Assembly (NCBI RefSeq): GCF_000220985.1
Contig: NZ_AFRW01000079.1
Span: 1-61,271 of the forward strand
Source: Nesterenkonia sp. F
Lineage (GTDB): Bacteria; Actinomycetota; Actinomycetes; Actinomycetales; Micrococcaceae
DNA: 61,271 nt
Direction: 5' to 3'
Part shown: positions 16,853 to 25,754 of the stretch, one piece after another
How positions within the stretch are numbered: position 1 is the first letter of the stretch
Layout of the letters: each line of letters opens with the position of its first letter
Translations under genes and position numbers: made by a program
The notes under the pieces: generated by a model
Seen by the model: only the letters and a program-made list of their open reading frames with translations
Databases searched by the model: none
What the model was told of the DNA's origin: nothing

Positions 16853-17167
16853 ATGAGCCCGGGGATCACGCTGCGGTTCTTCGCCGCCGCGGCCGAGGCG
16901 GCCGGCGTCGAGTCGCTGCGCCTGCCGCTGGAGGACGCGATCAGCCTGCCGGCGCTGCGCGACGAGCTGCCGCGGCTGCTGGCCGAGCGCACCGAGCGCG
17001 AGGCGGTCGCCGCGCCGTCGTCGGACGCGCCGTCGCTGGAGACGGTCCTGCCGCGGTGCTCGTTCCTGGTCGACGGCGTCCGGGCCGGGACCACGGAGGG
17101 CGCCGGAGCGACCGTGCTGCGCGGCGGCGAGACGGTGGACGTGCTGCCGCCCTTCGCCGGAGGCTGA
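16853..17167 (+). CDS. moaD: Molybdopterin synthase sulfur carrier subunit
   Basis: The 104-residue ubiquitin-like protein ends in FAGG, the Gly-Gly that is thiocarboxylated. The beta-grasp fold is supported by ITLRFFAAAAEAAGVES at the N-terminus and ETVDVLPPFAGG at the C-terminus. It is somewhat longer than usual (80–90) because of a charged insertion around residues 45–63. A GGAGGACAGG ribosome binding site lies just before the ATG. It is the partner of MoaE from the divergent operon. Confidence 0.9.
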   Translation: MSPGITLRFFAAAAEAAGVESLRLPLEDAISLPALRDELPRLLAERTEREAVAAPSSDAPSLETVLPRCSFLVDGVRAGTTEGAGATVLRGGETVDVLPPFAGG

Positions 17168-17229
17168 GCAGGCGCCCCGGCACTCGCGGCGGACCGTGCG
17201 GACCTGGGTTGTCCCTGAGGCTCGGCTGC

Positions 17230-17907
17230 TCAGCCGGCGAGGCCGACGTTCTCCTCCTCCATCGGCACGACGTCCCGGTCGCCGAGAGGCTGCTCCAGCT
17301 CGACCACGAGCGAGACCATCCGGCCTTCGGCCGTGCAGGCGTCCAGCGTGTCCTGCAGGACGCCGCGGATGGTGGCCACGCGGACGGTCTGATCGTCCTC
17401 ATCCACCTCGGCCCGGACGCCGAAGCAGTTCTCATTGCCGCTGACCAGCAGGAACTCCAGCTCGGTGGCCTGCTCCGGGCGTTCGCCCTCCTCGGTGACG
17501 GCGCGGTAGTCCTGCCAGCCGATCAGTCGCTCGGAGTTCATCCCGGCGCTGGGCTCGACGATGTGGGTGCGCTCCCAGGGGTCCTGCGGCATCTCCGAGG
17601 GATCGACCGACTCGGCGGTGGTCCCGTCGGGGATCGGAGAGTCGGGCTCGCCGGAGGCGTCGGAGGACTGGTCAGTGTCATCCGCGGCGTCGGCCGAGAC
17701 ATCGGCCGGCGCGTCCGTCGAGTCGTCGGCGGTCGCCTCGGACGATCCGGAGGCCGGGCCGGTGGGGTCGGCGTCCTCGGGCGGGTAGGTGCATCCCGCC
17801 CCGAGCGTCGCGGCCGTCAGCAACGCCACGGTCAGTGCCCCGAGCCGGTGCCGACGCTGGGGCAGACTCCGCCGTGCGAGGCCGCCGTTCGGTCGTTCCG
17901 GTCTCAT
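17230..17907 (-). CDS. Putative lipoprotein with acidic Ser/Asp linker
   Basis: The 225-residue exported protein has a basic N-terminus, a hydrophobic core and the lipobox LGAGC around residues 35–39. A long Asp/Ser/Ala-rich linker reaches about residue 105. A compact C-terminal domain contains two cysteines (ENCFGV and DACTAEGR), which could form a disulfide. The ribosome binding site AGGAGG is 5 nt before the ATG. I do not recognise the domain. The gene stands alone, convergent with moaD. Confidence 0.65.
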   Translation of the reverse strand: MRPERPNGGLARRSLPQRRHRLGALTVALLTAATLGAGCTYPPEDADPTGPASGSSEATADDSTDAPADVSADAADDTDQSSDASGEPDSPIPDGTTAESVDPSEMPQDPWERTHIVEPSAGMNSERLIGWQDYRAVTEEGERPEQATELEFLLVSGNENCFGVRAEVDEDDQTVRVATIRGVLQDTLDACTAEGRMVSLVVELEQPLGDRDVVPMEEENVGLAG

Positions 17908-18055
17908 CGTGTCCTCCTGGTCTGCTCAGCCGCGGCGGGGCAGACTCCGCCGGGGTTCTCTCCATCCTGGGGTCGAGACGACCGGGCGTCCAGTCGCCGC
18001 GCCCACCTCAGCCTGCCATACCGGCCGGTGACGCCGCGGACGGCCGTGGCGTCGC

Positions 18056-19354
18056 TCACGGTCCGACGACGGTCGTCGCCCGCGGCGAGTCGGCGAGTCG
18101 GCGCGCCACGCGGGCGACGTCGTCGGCGGTGACGGCCTCGATCTCGGCGAGCGTGTCGGAGATGTCGACGAACTCGCCGCGGACGAGCTCCGCGCGGCCC
18201 AGCCGGGACATCCGCGAGGAGGTCTCCTCCATGCCCAGCACCGTCGCGCCGCGCAGCTGGCCCTTCGCCCGGGCGAGTTCCTCGGCGTCGAGCGGCTCGG
18301 AGGCGATGCGCTCCAGCTCGGCGCTCATCACCTCGACGACGGTGTCGACCTTGTCCGGCAGGCAGCCGGCGTAGAGGCCGTAGGCGCCGGCGTCGGTGTA
18401 GGCCGCGGAGAAGGAGTAGGTCGAGTAGGCCAGCCCGCGCCGCTCGCGGATCTCCTGGAACAGCCGCGAGGACATCCCGCCGCCGAGGGCGGCGTGCATC
18501 ACCGACAGCGCGAAGCGGTCCTCGTCGGAGGCCGACATTCCGCGGCCGCCGAGGATCACCTGCGTCTGTTCCACGGACTTGCGATGGTGCTCGACGCCGG
18601 TGCGCACCGGGATCTGCTCGTGGCCGCCGACGCGGAGCGCGGCCGGGTCGCGGCGGGAGGTCACGTCCCAGGAGGACTCGGCCAGCGCCGCGGAGATCAT
18701 CCGGCACAGCTCGTCGTGGTCCAGCCCGCCGGCGGCGGTGATCACCAGCTCCTCGGGCCGGTACCAGCGGCGGAAGTGGTCGGCGACGTCGTCGCGGCTC
18801 GCCGCCCGGATGTCGTCGACCGTGCCGCCGATGGGCCGGCCGAGCGGGTGACCGTCCATGACCTGCTCGTGGAAGCGCTCCAGGGCGACGTCCATGGGGT
18901 CGTCCTCGGCCATCGCCAGCTCCTCGAGGATGACCCCGCGCTCGGTCTCCATCTCCTCGGGGTCCAGCGTCGCGGAGGTGACCATGTCGGTGAGCACGTC
19001 GACGGCCATGGGCAGGTCGCTGTCCAGCACGCGGGCGTAGTAGCAGGTGTGCTCCTTGCCGGTCAGCGCGTTGGACTCACCGCCGACGGCGTCGAAGGCC
19101 GCGGCGATGTCCAGCGGCGAGCGCTTCGCGGTGCCCTTGAACAGCAGGTGCTCGAGGAAGTGGGTGGAGCCGTGCTGGTGGTCGGCCTCGTCGCGGGAGC
19201 CGACGGCGATCCAGAAGCCGAGGGTCACCGAACGCTGGGCGGGCATGGACTCGGTGATGACGCGCACGCCGGAGGGCAGCACGCTGCGGCGCACCGTGGT
19301 GCCCTCGTCGGCGTTCAGCACGCCCTGGGTCCGGGGATCGATGGTCACGCGCAT
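18056..19354 (-). CDS. M16 family zinc metallopeptidase (pitrilysin/MPP-like)
   Basis: The 432-residue protein carries the inverted zinc motif H-x-x-E-H as HFLEH (H65–H69). The third ligand region is RGVILEELAMAEDDP and the C-terminal half has the usual RGLAYSTYSF substrate domain motif. It belongs to the processing-peptidase-like group that in actinobacteria often lies near pnp and dap genes. Start ATG 19354 is preferred over the GTG at 19366, which abuts a GGAG. It is probably cytoplasmic, since no signal peptide is visible. Confidence 0.9.
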   Translation of the reverse strand: MRVTIDPRTQGVLNADEGTTVRRSVLPSGVRVITESMPAQRSVTLGFWIAVGSRDEADHQHGSTHFLEHLLFKGTAKRSPLDIAAAFDAVGGESNALTGKEHTCYYARVLDSDLPMAVDVLTDMVTSATLDPEEMETERGVILEELAMAEDDPMDVALERFHEQVMDGHPLGRPIGGTVDDIRAASRDDVADHFRRWYRPEELVITAAGGLDHDELCRMISAALAESSWDVTSRRDPAALRVGGHEQIPVRTGVEHHRKSVEQTQVILGGRGMSASDEDRFALSVMHAALGGGMSSRLFQEIRERRGLAYSTYSFSAAYTDAGAYGLYAGCLPDKVDTVVEVMSAELERIASEPLDAEELARAKGQLRGATVLGMEETSSRMSRLGRAELVRGEFVDISDTLAEIEAVTADDVARVARRLADSPRATTVVGP

Positions 19355-19535
19355 AGCTGGCGGCACTCCTGGAGTCGAGGCACTGGGGTCCGGGTCGAGT
19401 CGATTCGCCCGGCTCGTCAGCCTACCGTCTCGTCGGACGGCCCGCGCTGGTCGGTGCCGCCGTCGTCACGTGGTCCGGCGCCTCACCAGTCGGGCCCGCT
19501 CGCCCTACAGTCGCCCTACAGCTGGAGGGGGGGGG

Positions 19536-21071
19536 TCATCGACCCAGCACATGCCGCAGCGCCTCCTCCAGCGTCCGGTGCCTGAAGGCGTAACCGAGGC
19601 TCTCTGCCGTCGAGGAACTGACGCGCTGATCGGCCAGGGCCAGTTCACGCACTCCTTCGGCGCCCAGCAGAGCACGAGGTCCGACCGTCGGAACGGGCAC
19701 CGCAGCCGGGCGGTGCAGCACCGCACCCAGGGTGGCGGCGTAACGCCGTGCGGTGACCGGCTCCGGGCCCACGGCGTTGACCGGCCCGGCCGCCTGGTCG
19801 GAGAGGGCCAGGTGGACGATGAGGGCCGCGACGTCGTCCAGGCTGATCCAGCTCTGGACCTGGTCGTCGCCGAGTCGACCGCCGACGCCTGCGACGAACA
19901 GCGGCGGCATCTGGGCGAGCACTCCCCCGGCGGGAGACTGGACGATGCCCGTGCGGACGGTGGCCACGCGCACCTCCGCCTCCGCGGCCCGACCGGCGGC
20001 CTCCTCCCATTCGGCGCAGACCTCCGCGAGGAAGTCCTCGCCGGCGGGGAGGTCCTCGGTGAGGATCTCCTGGTCGTGGGGGCGATCAGCCGCGGAGGCC
20101 CCATACCATCCGATCGCCGATCCGCTGATCAGCGCCCGGGCCCGCGGGGTGCGACGCTGTGCCTCGGAGAGCCCGCGGACGATGAGCTGAGTTCCGTCCC
20201 TGCGAGATGTCCGGATCCGCCGCTTGTGCTCCGCGGTGAACCGGCCGAACAGCGGGTGGCCGGCCAGGTGGATCACGGCGTCGACGTCGTCGAAGGCGTC
20301 CTCCGGCAGTCGGCCGGAGCTCGGGTCCCAGGGGATCCGGCCCGGCCCCTCCGCGTTGCGGTCGACGTCCTCGGGGCTGCGACGCACCAGGCGGCGCACG
20401 TCGATGCCGGCGCCGCCGAGCAGGGCGCAGACCTGGGTGCCGATCATCCCGGTGGCGCCGGAGACGGCCACCACCCTCGTCCGCGCCGACTCCCCGGTGC
20501 TCGACGTCTCGTCGGACAGCTGGGAGGCCAGTCGTCCGTGCTGGTGGTGGAAGGCCATGTCCGCCAGGGCCTGCCGCTCACGGTGCGCGACGACACGACG
20601 CATCTGCTGCGCGATCTGCCGATGGACGAGCCCGAGCACTCCGCGGGGAAGCCGGTGCTCGCCGGGCAGCCGATACGTGATCGTCTCGTCCAGCCGGGTT
20701 CCGGCCCCGTCGTCGGAGAGCACCCTGTCATGCCGCCAGGATCGGAGGGGTCCGGAGACCATGATGTCGGAGAAGCCCACGCCCGGACGATGGTCCACGT
20801 GGCGCGCCGTCCATCGCGTCCGACCGCTCACCGGCAGCCCGAGCTGGGACTTCAGCAGCCCTGCCGACGCCGCCAGCCCGGTGCCGAGCACCCCGGGCAG
20901 GGTGATCTCCAGGACCGACTCGGACCCGTCGACCGGTCCTTCGGGCGGCTCCTGGACCACAGCACCGGCGAACGCCGGGTGCAGCCGCGTCAGCGCGCCG
21001 GGACGCGTCAGCCAGTCGAAGACGTCCTCGCGTCGGAACGGCAGGTGGGTGGTGAATTCGAGGCTCGGCAT
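19536..21071 (-). CDS. SRPBCC–NAD-dependent epimerase fusion (TIGR01777 type)
   Basis: The 511-residue protein has two parts. Residues 1–165 form an SRPBCC/polyketide-cyclase-like ligand-binding fold (FTTHLPFRREDVFDWLTRPGALTRLHP is its usual start). Residues about 200–511 form a Rossmann epimerase of the YfcH/TIGR01777 type with VSGATGMIGTQVC as the NAD loop, AVIHLAGHPLFG, SGSAIGWYG and a C-terminal DUF1731 region (RALLGAEGVRELAL). Such fusions are known in actinobacteria but the substrate is unknown. A GAGGAG ribosome binding site precedes the ATG by 5 nt. Confidence 0.85.
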   Translation of the reverse strand: MPSLEFTTHLPFRREDVFDWLTRPGALTRLHPAFAGAVVQEPPEGPVDGSESVLEITLPGVLGTGLAASAGLLKSQLGLPVSGRTRWTARHVDHRPGVGFSDIMVSGPLRSWRHDRVLSDDGAGTRLDETITYRLPGEHRLPRGVLGLVHRQIAQQMRRVVAHRERQALADMAFHHQHGRLASQLSDETSSTGESARTRVVAVSGATGMIGTQVCALLGGAGIDVRRLVRRSPEDVDRNAEGPGRIPWDPSSGRLPEDAFDDVDAVIHLAGHPLFGRFTAEHKRRIRTSRRDGTQLIVRGLSEAQRRTPRARALISGSAIGWYGASAADRPHDQEILTEDLPAGEDFLAEVCAEWEEAAGRAAEAEVRVATVRTGIVQSPAGGVLAQMPPLFVAGVGGRLGDDQVQSWISLDDVAALIVHLALSDQAAGPVNAVGPEPVTARRYAATLGAVLHRPAAVPVPTVGPRALLGAEGVRELALADQRVSSSTAESLGYAFRHRTLEEALRHVLGR

Positions 21072-21180
21072 CGGAGCTCCTCACGAGGATGGACGCGGTC
21101 GCGCTCCACGCTAGGCGGTCGATGCCGGGAGGGCCAGAGGGCGGCCCCCGATGCGTCGTCACTGTGGCAGAGTGTCCGGG

Positions 21181-23385
21181 ATGACGATTCCTGACACCCA
21201 CGGCCCCGAGGGGTCTGCGACGCCGCCCCCCGAGGTCTCCGCGACCTTCCGCGCCGAGGCCCAGGAGCGGCTCGCCGCGCTGACCGGCGGGGTGACCTCC
21301 TTCCGCGACGGGCAGCTGGAGGCGATCTCCGCACTCGTCGAGCAGCGCCGCCGGGTGCTGGTGGTCCAGCGCACCGGGTGGGGCAAGTCGGCGGTCTACT
21401 TCCTCGCCGCCCATCTGCTGCGCGCCCGCGGGCGCGGGGTCAGTCTGATCGTCTCGCCGCTGATCGCCCTGATGCGCGACCAGATCGCCGCCGCCGAGCG
21501 CGCCGGGGTCCGCGCGCGAGCGGTGAATTCGGCCAATGCCCATGCCTGGGACGAGGTGCTGGCCGAGCTGGCCGCCGATGAACTCGACGTGCTGCTGATC
21601 TCGCCGGAGCGGCTGGCCAACCCTCGCTTCCGCGATGAGGTGCTGCCCGGGCTGCTGTCCCGGCTGGGGATGCTGGTGGTCGACGAGGCGCACTGCATCT
21701 CCGACTGGGGCCATGACTTCCGGCCCGACTACCGGCGCATCGGCGAGATCGTCCACGCGTTGCCCGACGAGGTGCCGGTGCTGGCCACCACGGCGACGGC
21801 GAACGGCAGGGTGGTCGAGGACGTCGCCGCGCAGCTGGCCCCGGACGGCTCGTCGGGCCCCGAATCGGGCAGCGCATCGGGCAGCGATGACGTGATGATC
21901 CTGCGCGGACAGCTCAGCCGCGCCTCGCTGCGGCTGGGCGTGCTGACCCTGCCCGACGCCGCCGCACGCATCGCCTGGCTGTCCCAGCATCTGGGCGCGA
22001 TGACCGGCAGCGGGATCGTCTATACGCTGACCGTCTCGCAGGCCGAGGACGTCGCCGCCCATCTGCGCGAGCAGGGCCACCAGGTGCTGGCCTACACCGG
22101 CCGCACCGACGCCGACGAGCGCGCCGAGCTGGAGCAGAAGCTCAAGGACAACCAGGTCAAGGCGCTCATCGCGACCTCGGCGCTGGGCATGGGCTTCGAC
22201 AAGCCGGACCTGGGCTTCGTGATCCACCTGGGCGCACCGTCGTCGCCGGTCTCCTACTATCAGCAGATCGGCCGTGCCGGCCGTGCGGTGGACACCGCCG
22301 ACGTGCTGCTGCTCCCCGGCGCGGAGGATGTGCGCATCTGGGAGCACTTCGCCCAGGCGTCGATGCCGACCCAGGACCGGGCCGACGCCGTGCTGTCAGC
22401 ACTGTCGACCGAGGAGCCGATGTCTGTGGCGCGGCTGGAGGCGCTGGTCGAGATCCGCCGCTCCCCGCTGGAGCTGCTGCTGAAGGTCCTGGAGGTCGAC
22501 GGCGCGGCCTCCCGCGTGCGCGGCGGCTGGCTGTCCACCGGACGCGGATGGACCTACGACGCCGACAGATATGACCGCATCCTGGCGCTGCGCCGGGCCG
22601 AGCAGCAGGCCATGCTCGACTACGAGGCGCTGCCGGTCGGCCCGGGCCGCCAGGACTCCTGCCGCATGATGGCCCTGGCGCAAGCCCTCGACGACGTCGA
22701 CGCCGAGCCCTGCGGCCGATGCGACGCCTGCGCCGGCCCGTGGTATCCCACCGGCGTCGACCAGAGCTCGGTCGGCCAGGCGAAGGCCAGCCTGGACGCC
22801 GTCGGCGTGGAGATCCCGGCCCGCAAGCAGTGGCCCACCGGACTCGATGCTCTGGGCGTCGGCCTGAAGGGCAAGCTGAGCGCTGACGAGACGGCCGAGG
22901 ACGGCCGGGTGCTCGCCCGGCTCAGCGACCTGGGCTGGGGCACCTCCGTACGTCAGGCGCTCTCCGGCGAGGACGGCCCCATCAGCCGCGAGCTGGTCCA
23001 GGCGGCAGTGCGAGTGCTCGCCGACTGGGACTGGCCGAAGCGTCCGGAGGCCGTCGTCGCCGTGCCCTCGCGCAGCAGGCCTCAGCTGGTGGAGTCGCTG
23101 GCCTCGGGCCTGGCCGAGATCGGCCGGCTGCCCTATGCCGGCGCTCTGGAGCTGGTCGGCTCGGGTCCGACGTCGACCCCGGAGTCCAACAGCGCCTTCC
23201 GCGTCTCGGGGCTGCTGGGCAGCTTCGCGGTGCCCGATCAGCTCGCCGAGCGGCTTCCCGGCCATTCGGTGCTGCTCGTCGACGACGAGGTCGTCTCGCG
23301 CTGGACGCTGACCCTCGCCGCCCGCGAGCTGCGCCGGGCCGGCGCGGAGTCGGTGCTGCCCTTCGCGCTGGGACTGCGCGGCTGA
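21181..23385 (+). CDS. RecQ-like DEAH helicase with C-terminal phosphoribosyltransferase-like domain
   Basis: The 734-residue protein is a superfamily 2 DNA helicase. It shows FRDGQLEAI (motif 0), Walker A QRTGWGKS (63–70), SPLIALMRDQ, the DEAH box VVDEAHCISDWGHDFRPDY, and motif VI YYQQIGRAGRAVD. A Cys-rich zinc-binding stretch (CGRCDACAG) follows the helicase core. The last about 130 residues resemble a phosphoribosyltransferase fold, with the PRPP loop VLLVDDEVVSRWTLT. It lacks an obvious HRDC domain. Related fusions occur in actinobacteria. The start is ATG 21181 with a weak CAGAGT upstream. Confidence 0.85.
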   Translation: MTIPDTHGPEGSATPPPEVSATFRAEAQERLAALTGGVTSFRDGQLEAISALVEQRRRVLVVQRTGWGKSAVYFLAAHLLRARGRGVSLIVSPLIALMRDQIAAAERAGVRARAVNSANAHAWDEVLAELAADELDVLLISPERLANPRFRDEVLPGLLSRLGMLVVDEAHCISDWGHDFRPDYRRIGEIVHALPDEVPVLATTATANGRVVEDVAAQLAPDGSSGPESGSASGSDDVMILRGQLSRASLRLGVLTLPDAAARIAWLSQHLGAMTGSGIVYTLTVSQAEDVAAHLREQGHQVLAYTGRTDADERAELEQKLKDNQVKALIATSALGMGFDKPDLGFVIHLGAPSSPVSYYQQIGRAGRAVDTADVLLLPGAEDVRIWEHFAQASMPTQDRADAVLSALSTEEPMSVARLEALVEIRRSPLELLLKVLEVDGAASRVRGGWLSTGRGWTYDADRYDRILALRRAEQQAMLDYEALPVGPGRQDSCRMMALAQALDDVDAEPCGRCDACAGPWYPTGVDQSSVGQAKASLDAVGVEIPARKQWPTGLDALGVGLKGKLSADETAEDGRVLARLSDLGWGTSVRQALSGEDGPISRELVQAAVRVLADWDWPKRPEAVVAVPSRSRPQLVESLASGLAEIGRLPYAGALELVGSGPTSTPESNSAFRVSGLLGSFAVPDQLAERLPGHSVLLVDDEVVSRWTLTLAARELRRAGAESVLPFALGLRG

Positions 23386-23386
23386 G

Positions 23387-23423
23387 CGAGCCCGGCGGAC
23401 CGACAGTCCCGCCGCCTGGCTCG
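23387..23423. terminator. Likely bidirectional terminator after the recQ-like gene
   Basis: CGAGCC-CGGCGG and CCGCCGCCTGGCTCG form an imperfect stem between the converging recQ-like and DinB-fold genes. Confidence 0.4.
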
Positions 23424-23427
23424 GCCG

Positions 23428-24048
23428 TCACACCTCGCGCACGGCGACGTCGGCGACCTGCCCGCGACCGAAGGCCCGGAGCGCCAGCTCGCCGGGCGCG
23501 CCCTCGACGATCTGCAGCGGATCGCGGCGCCGACCGTGGGTCACCGCGCCGAACCCGGGGCTGACCCAGGTCACCCGGCGGTGCTGCGAGCGCGCGGCGG
23601 CCAGGAACAGCGTCTTCGACGCGAAGGACCACAGCCGGGCCTCTACAGCCGGTGCGAGGTCACGCCGGGGCGAGGGTTCTTCAGGCCCGGCCCGCAGCAC
23701 ATCCTCGGCGTGGACGAAGAACTCCAGCGTGTTCATCGCATCGTCGACGACGCCGACGCGGGCCGGCGACCAGCGCGGCGCCCCGGCGGCGAATCGTTCG
23801 AGAAGCTCGGTGAAGTCCAGCACGCCCTCGGCCGGCGCCTCGCCGCGGAAGTGTGTGCCGGGCGTCGGAATGCGACGGCGAGCCAGCAGGTCCAGGTGGC
23901 CGTCGCGCATGACCAGGTGGGCGGCGAGGTCGTGGGCGTCCCAGCCGGCGCAGAGCGTGGGCGCATACGGGCCCGCCTCGCTCAGGGCTTGCACCAGAGC
24001 CTCACGTTCGACGGCGGCGGCGGAGGTCGTGCGAGCGGCGGGCGCCAT
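23428..24048 (-). CDS. TIGR03085-like DinB/mycothiol-dependent isomerase-fold protein
   Basis: The 206-residue protein matches the actinobacterial family around mycothiol maleylpyruvate isomerase: PTLCAGWDAHDLAAHLVMRDG is the typical first metal-ligand helix. AMNTLEFFVHAEDVLR supplies the second His motif, and the C-terminal part is beta-rich. Such proteins bind a divalent metal and may use mycothiol; no substrate is assigned. It has a GAGGAG ribosome binding site. It is convergent with the helicase gene and divergent from padR. Confidence 0.8.
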   Translation of the reverse strand: MAPAARTTSAAAVEREALVQALSEAGPYAPTLCAGWDAHDLAAHLVMRDGHLDLLARRRIPTPGTHFRGEAPAEGVLDFTELLERFAAGAPRWSPARVGVVDDAMNTLEFFVHAEDVLRAGPEEPSPRRDLAPAVEARLWSFASKTLFLAAARSQHRRVTWVSPGFGAVTHGRRRDPLQIVEGAPGELALRAFGRGQVADVAVREV

Positions 24049-24180
24049 GGGGGCTCCTCAGAGGTCGGGGCAGGTGTCGGACACTCTCGCCGGAGAGCCT
24101 AGCCCCCGCCGACACCACGACCGAGCCGTCACGGCCGGCGCATCCTGTCGCCGCATGATCCCCTCATGACCTCGACTACC

Positions 24181-24211
24181 TTGACACCTCACTGAATACG
24201 ATGCGTATATA
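24181..24211 (+). promoter_or_regulatory. Promoter and probable auto-operator of PadR/HAAS operon 1
   Basis: TTGACA (24181–24186) is a perfect -35. TATATA (24206–24211) is the -10, 5 nt before the padR ATG, so the mRNA would be leaderless. The near-palindrome ATACG-ATG-CGTAT (24196–24208) lies in the spacer and overlaps the -10, the expected place for PadR autorepression. Confidence 0.6.
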
Positions 24212-24216
24212 GAGGC

Positions 24217-24612
24217 ATGGTCGACGATCCGAGTCCCGACTGGCCGGCGCCCTGGGTCCGCGCCGCACTGTCGACGGCCGTGCTGGCCGCGCTCCAGGAA
24301 GAGCCGCAGCACGGCTACGGGATCGCCGTCGCCCTCGAACGCCGCGGCTTCGGACGACCGCGCGGCGGGTCGCTGTATCCGCTGCTCGGCGGCCTGGAGG
24401 ACGAGGGGCTCATCGCCGCGTCCTGGGCAGACGGGGCCGGCGGACCGCGCCGACGGGTGTACCGCCTCACCGACCCGGGGCATCGACGCCTGCAGGAGGA
24501 TCGAGACCGCTGGCGCGCCCTCGTCGACGCGCTGGGCGATCACCCGCCGGCCCCAGCCGATGCCGACGAGCCGACCGACTCCGACGAGCCCAGGAGCCCG
24601 ACACCCCGATGA
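24217..24612 (+). CDS. PadR family transcriptional regulator (1)
   Basis: The 131-residue protein has the PadR winged-helix pattern: a helix with ALSTAVLAALQEEPQHGYGIAVAL, the recognition segment with GSLYPLLGGLEDEGLI, and the wing RRRVYRLTDPGHRRL. A Pro/Asp-rich tail follows. Its stop overlaps the next ATG (ATGA), coupling it to the HAAS-domain membrane protein, a common PadR partner. A palindrome over the promoter suggests autorepression. Confidence 0.88.
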   Translation: MVDDPSPDWPAPWVRAALSTAVLAALQEEPQHGYGIAVALERRGFGRPRGGSLYPLLGGLEDEGLIAASWADGAGGPRRRVYRLTDPGHRRLQEDRDRWRALVDALGDHPPAPADADEPTDSDEPRSPTPR

Positions 24613-25715
24613 TGCAGACCGAACGCACCTCGCCCCGCCAGCTGGAGGACCTCCACCGTCGTTTCCGCAGCGCGCGTGGGCTGGCCAGAGACGAAAAGTG
24701 GGCTCAGGCCGCCGCGACCGTGCTGATCCTCGACGACGTCGCCGAATCGGCCGTCGTCGATCAGCTGGAGCAGCTCCTCGGCACGCTCCGAGCCTCCGAG
24801 GAACCCATCGAGGAGCTCTACGGCCCGGCCCGGCGCTGGGCGGAGGAGCAGCTGCCCCGGCTGCGTGAGGAGGGTACTGTCACCCCCGAGATCGCGCGAC
24901 CGCGCAACTTCCGGGAAGCGGCAGTGATCACGCTGATCGGCACCTCGGGGTTCTCCGTGCTGCTGCTCGTCGTCGTCCTGGTCGCCGGCACCGCCACGAT
25001 CTCGTTGCTTCCGCTGGTGACGCCGCCGACCCTCGCGCTGGCCATCGTGCTGCTCCAAGCACTGTTCGCGGCCGTGCTGCGCCGCCGACCCTTCGTCGTC
25101 GCCGTCGGCATCACCGCCGTGGCGTTGGGCGCGCTCAGCACCGCCGCTGGCTGGAGCCTGGTCACGCTCGCGGATCAGGCGACGCGCTCCCTCAGCGTCT
25201 GGTGGCACCTGCCCATCGCCGGGATCGCCGGACTCCTCGCCTGGGGCCTCGACCGCGCGACAGATCGTGCAACCTCCGTACGTGGTGACGCGACGCCGCC
25301 GGAGTCCGCCGCAGCGGACGCGCCGCTCGACGATGATCAGTGGCTCGACCAGGCAGCCGAAGCCCTGCGGATGCGCGGCGACATCTCCGATCGACGCATC
25401 CGACGACTGCTCGCCGAGGCCCGGACCCATGCCGACGACGCCGACGCCTCGCTGGTCGAGGAGTTCGGCTCCCCGCAGGACTACGCCCGGCGGCACCGCC
25501 CGCAGGCCGGCCTCCGCGCCCGGCGTCGTGCGTGGTGGATGGCCGGCGTTGCGCTGGTGGCGACGGTTCCGCTCGTCGACGATCTGGTCACCGAGGGAAT
25601 CAGCTGGCGGGCAGACTCGATGATGCGCGCTGCACTGGTGGCGTTCCTCGCACTGGCCGCCGTCCTGGCCTGGCGGACGAGCCGCCGTGAGCAGCAGGCG
25701 ACCCGGACCGCCTGA
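24609..25715 (+). CDS. HAAS-domain membrane protein paired with PadR (1)
   Basis: The 368-residue protein has a helical N-terminal part (1–95), about four membrane segments (about 105–215), then a soluble HAAS-like region with DQWLDQAAEALRMRGD and VEEFGSPQDYARRH (about 240–300). Two more membrane segments and a basic tail complete it. HAAS domains are associated with PadR regulators and may sense a signal or sequester the regulator. The function of this member is unknown. It is translationally coupled to padR. Confidence 0.7.
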   Translation: MMQTERTSPRQLEDLHRRFRSARGLARDEKWAQAAATVLILDDVAESAVVDQLEQLLGTLRASEEPIEELYGPARRWAEEQLPRLREEGTVTPEIARPRNFREAAVITLIGTSGFSVLLLVVVLVAGTATISLLPLVTPPTLALAIVLLQALFAAVLRRRPFVVAVGITAVALGALSTAAGWSLVTLADQATRSLSVWWHLPIAGIAGLLAWGLDRATDRATSVRGDATPPESAAADAPLDDDQWLDQAAEALRMRGDISDRRIRRLLAEARTHADDADASLVEEFGSPQDYARRHRPQAGLRARRRAWWMAGVALVATVPLVDDLVTEGISWRADSMMRAALVAFLALAAVLAWRTSRREQQATRTA

Positions 25716-25754
25716 CTCTCACCACGCGTCCGGATCGCCCCGCGGCTCAGGGCT

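Noticed and set aside
17162..17235. Inverted repeat GGCTGAGCAG / CTGCTCAGCC over the two convergent stop codons
   Set aside because: The 54-nt loop is too long for a terminator and the arms reflect similar Gly-stop coding ends; noted only.
17859..17952. Direct repeat GGGGCAGACTCCGCCG at 17859–17874 and 17937–17952
   Set aside because: Two copies only, one inside a signal-peptide coding region; too little to call a functional element.
20728..22347. Long minus-strand open frame opposite the RecQ-like helicase
   Set aside because: Antisense shadow; composition and absence of motifs do not support a protein.
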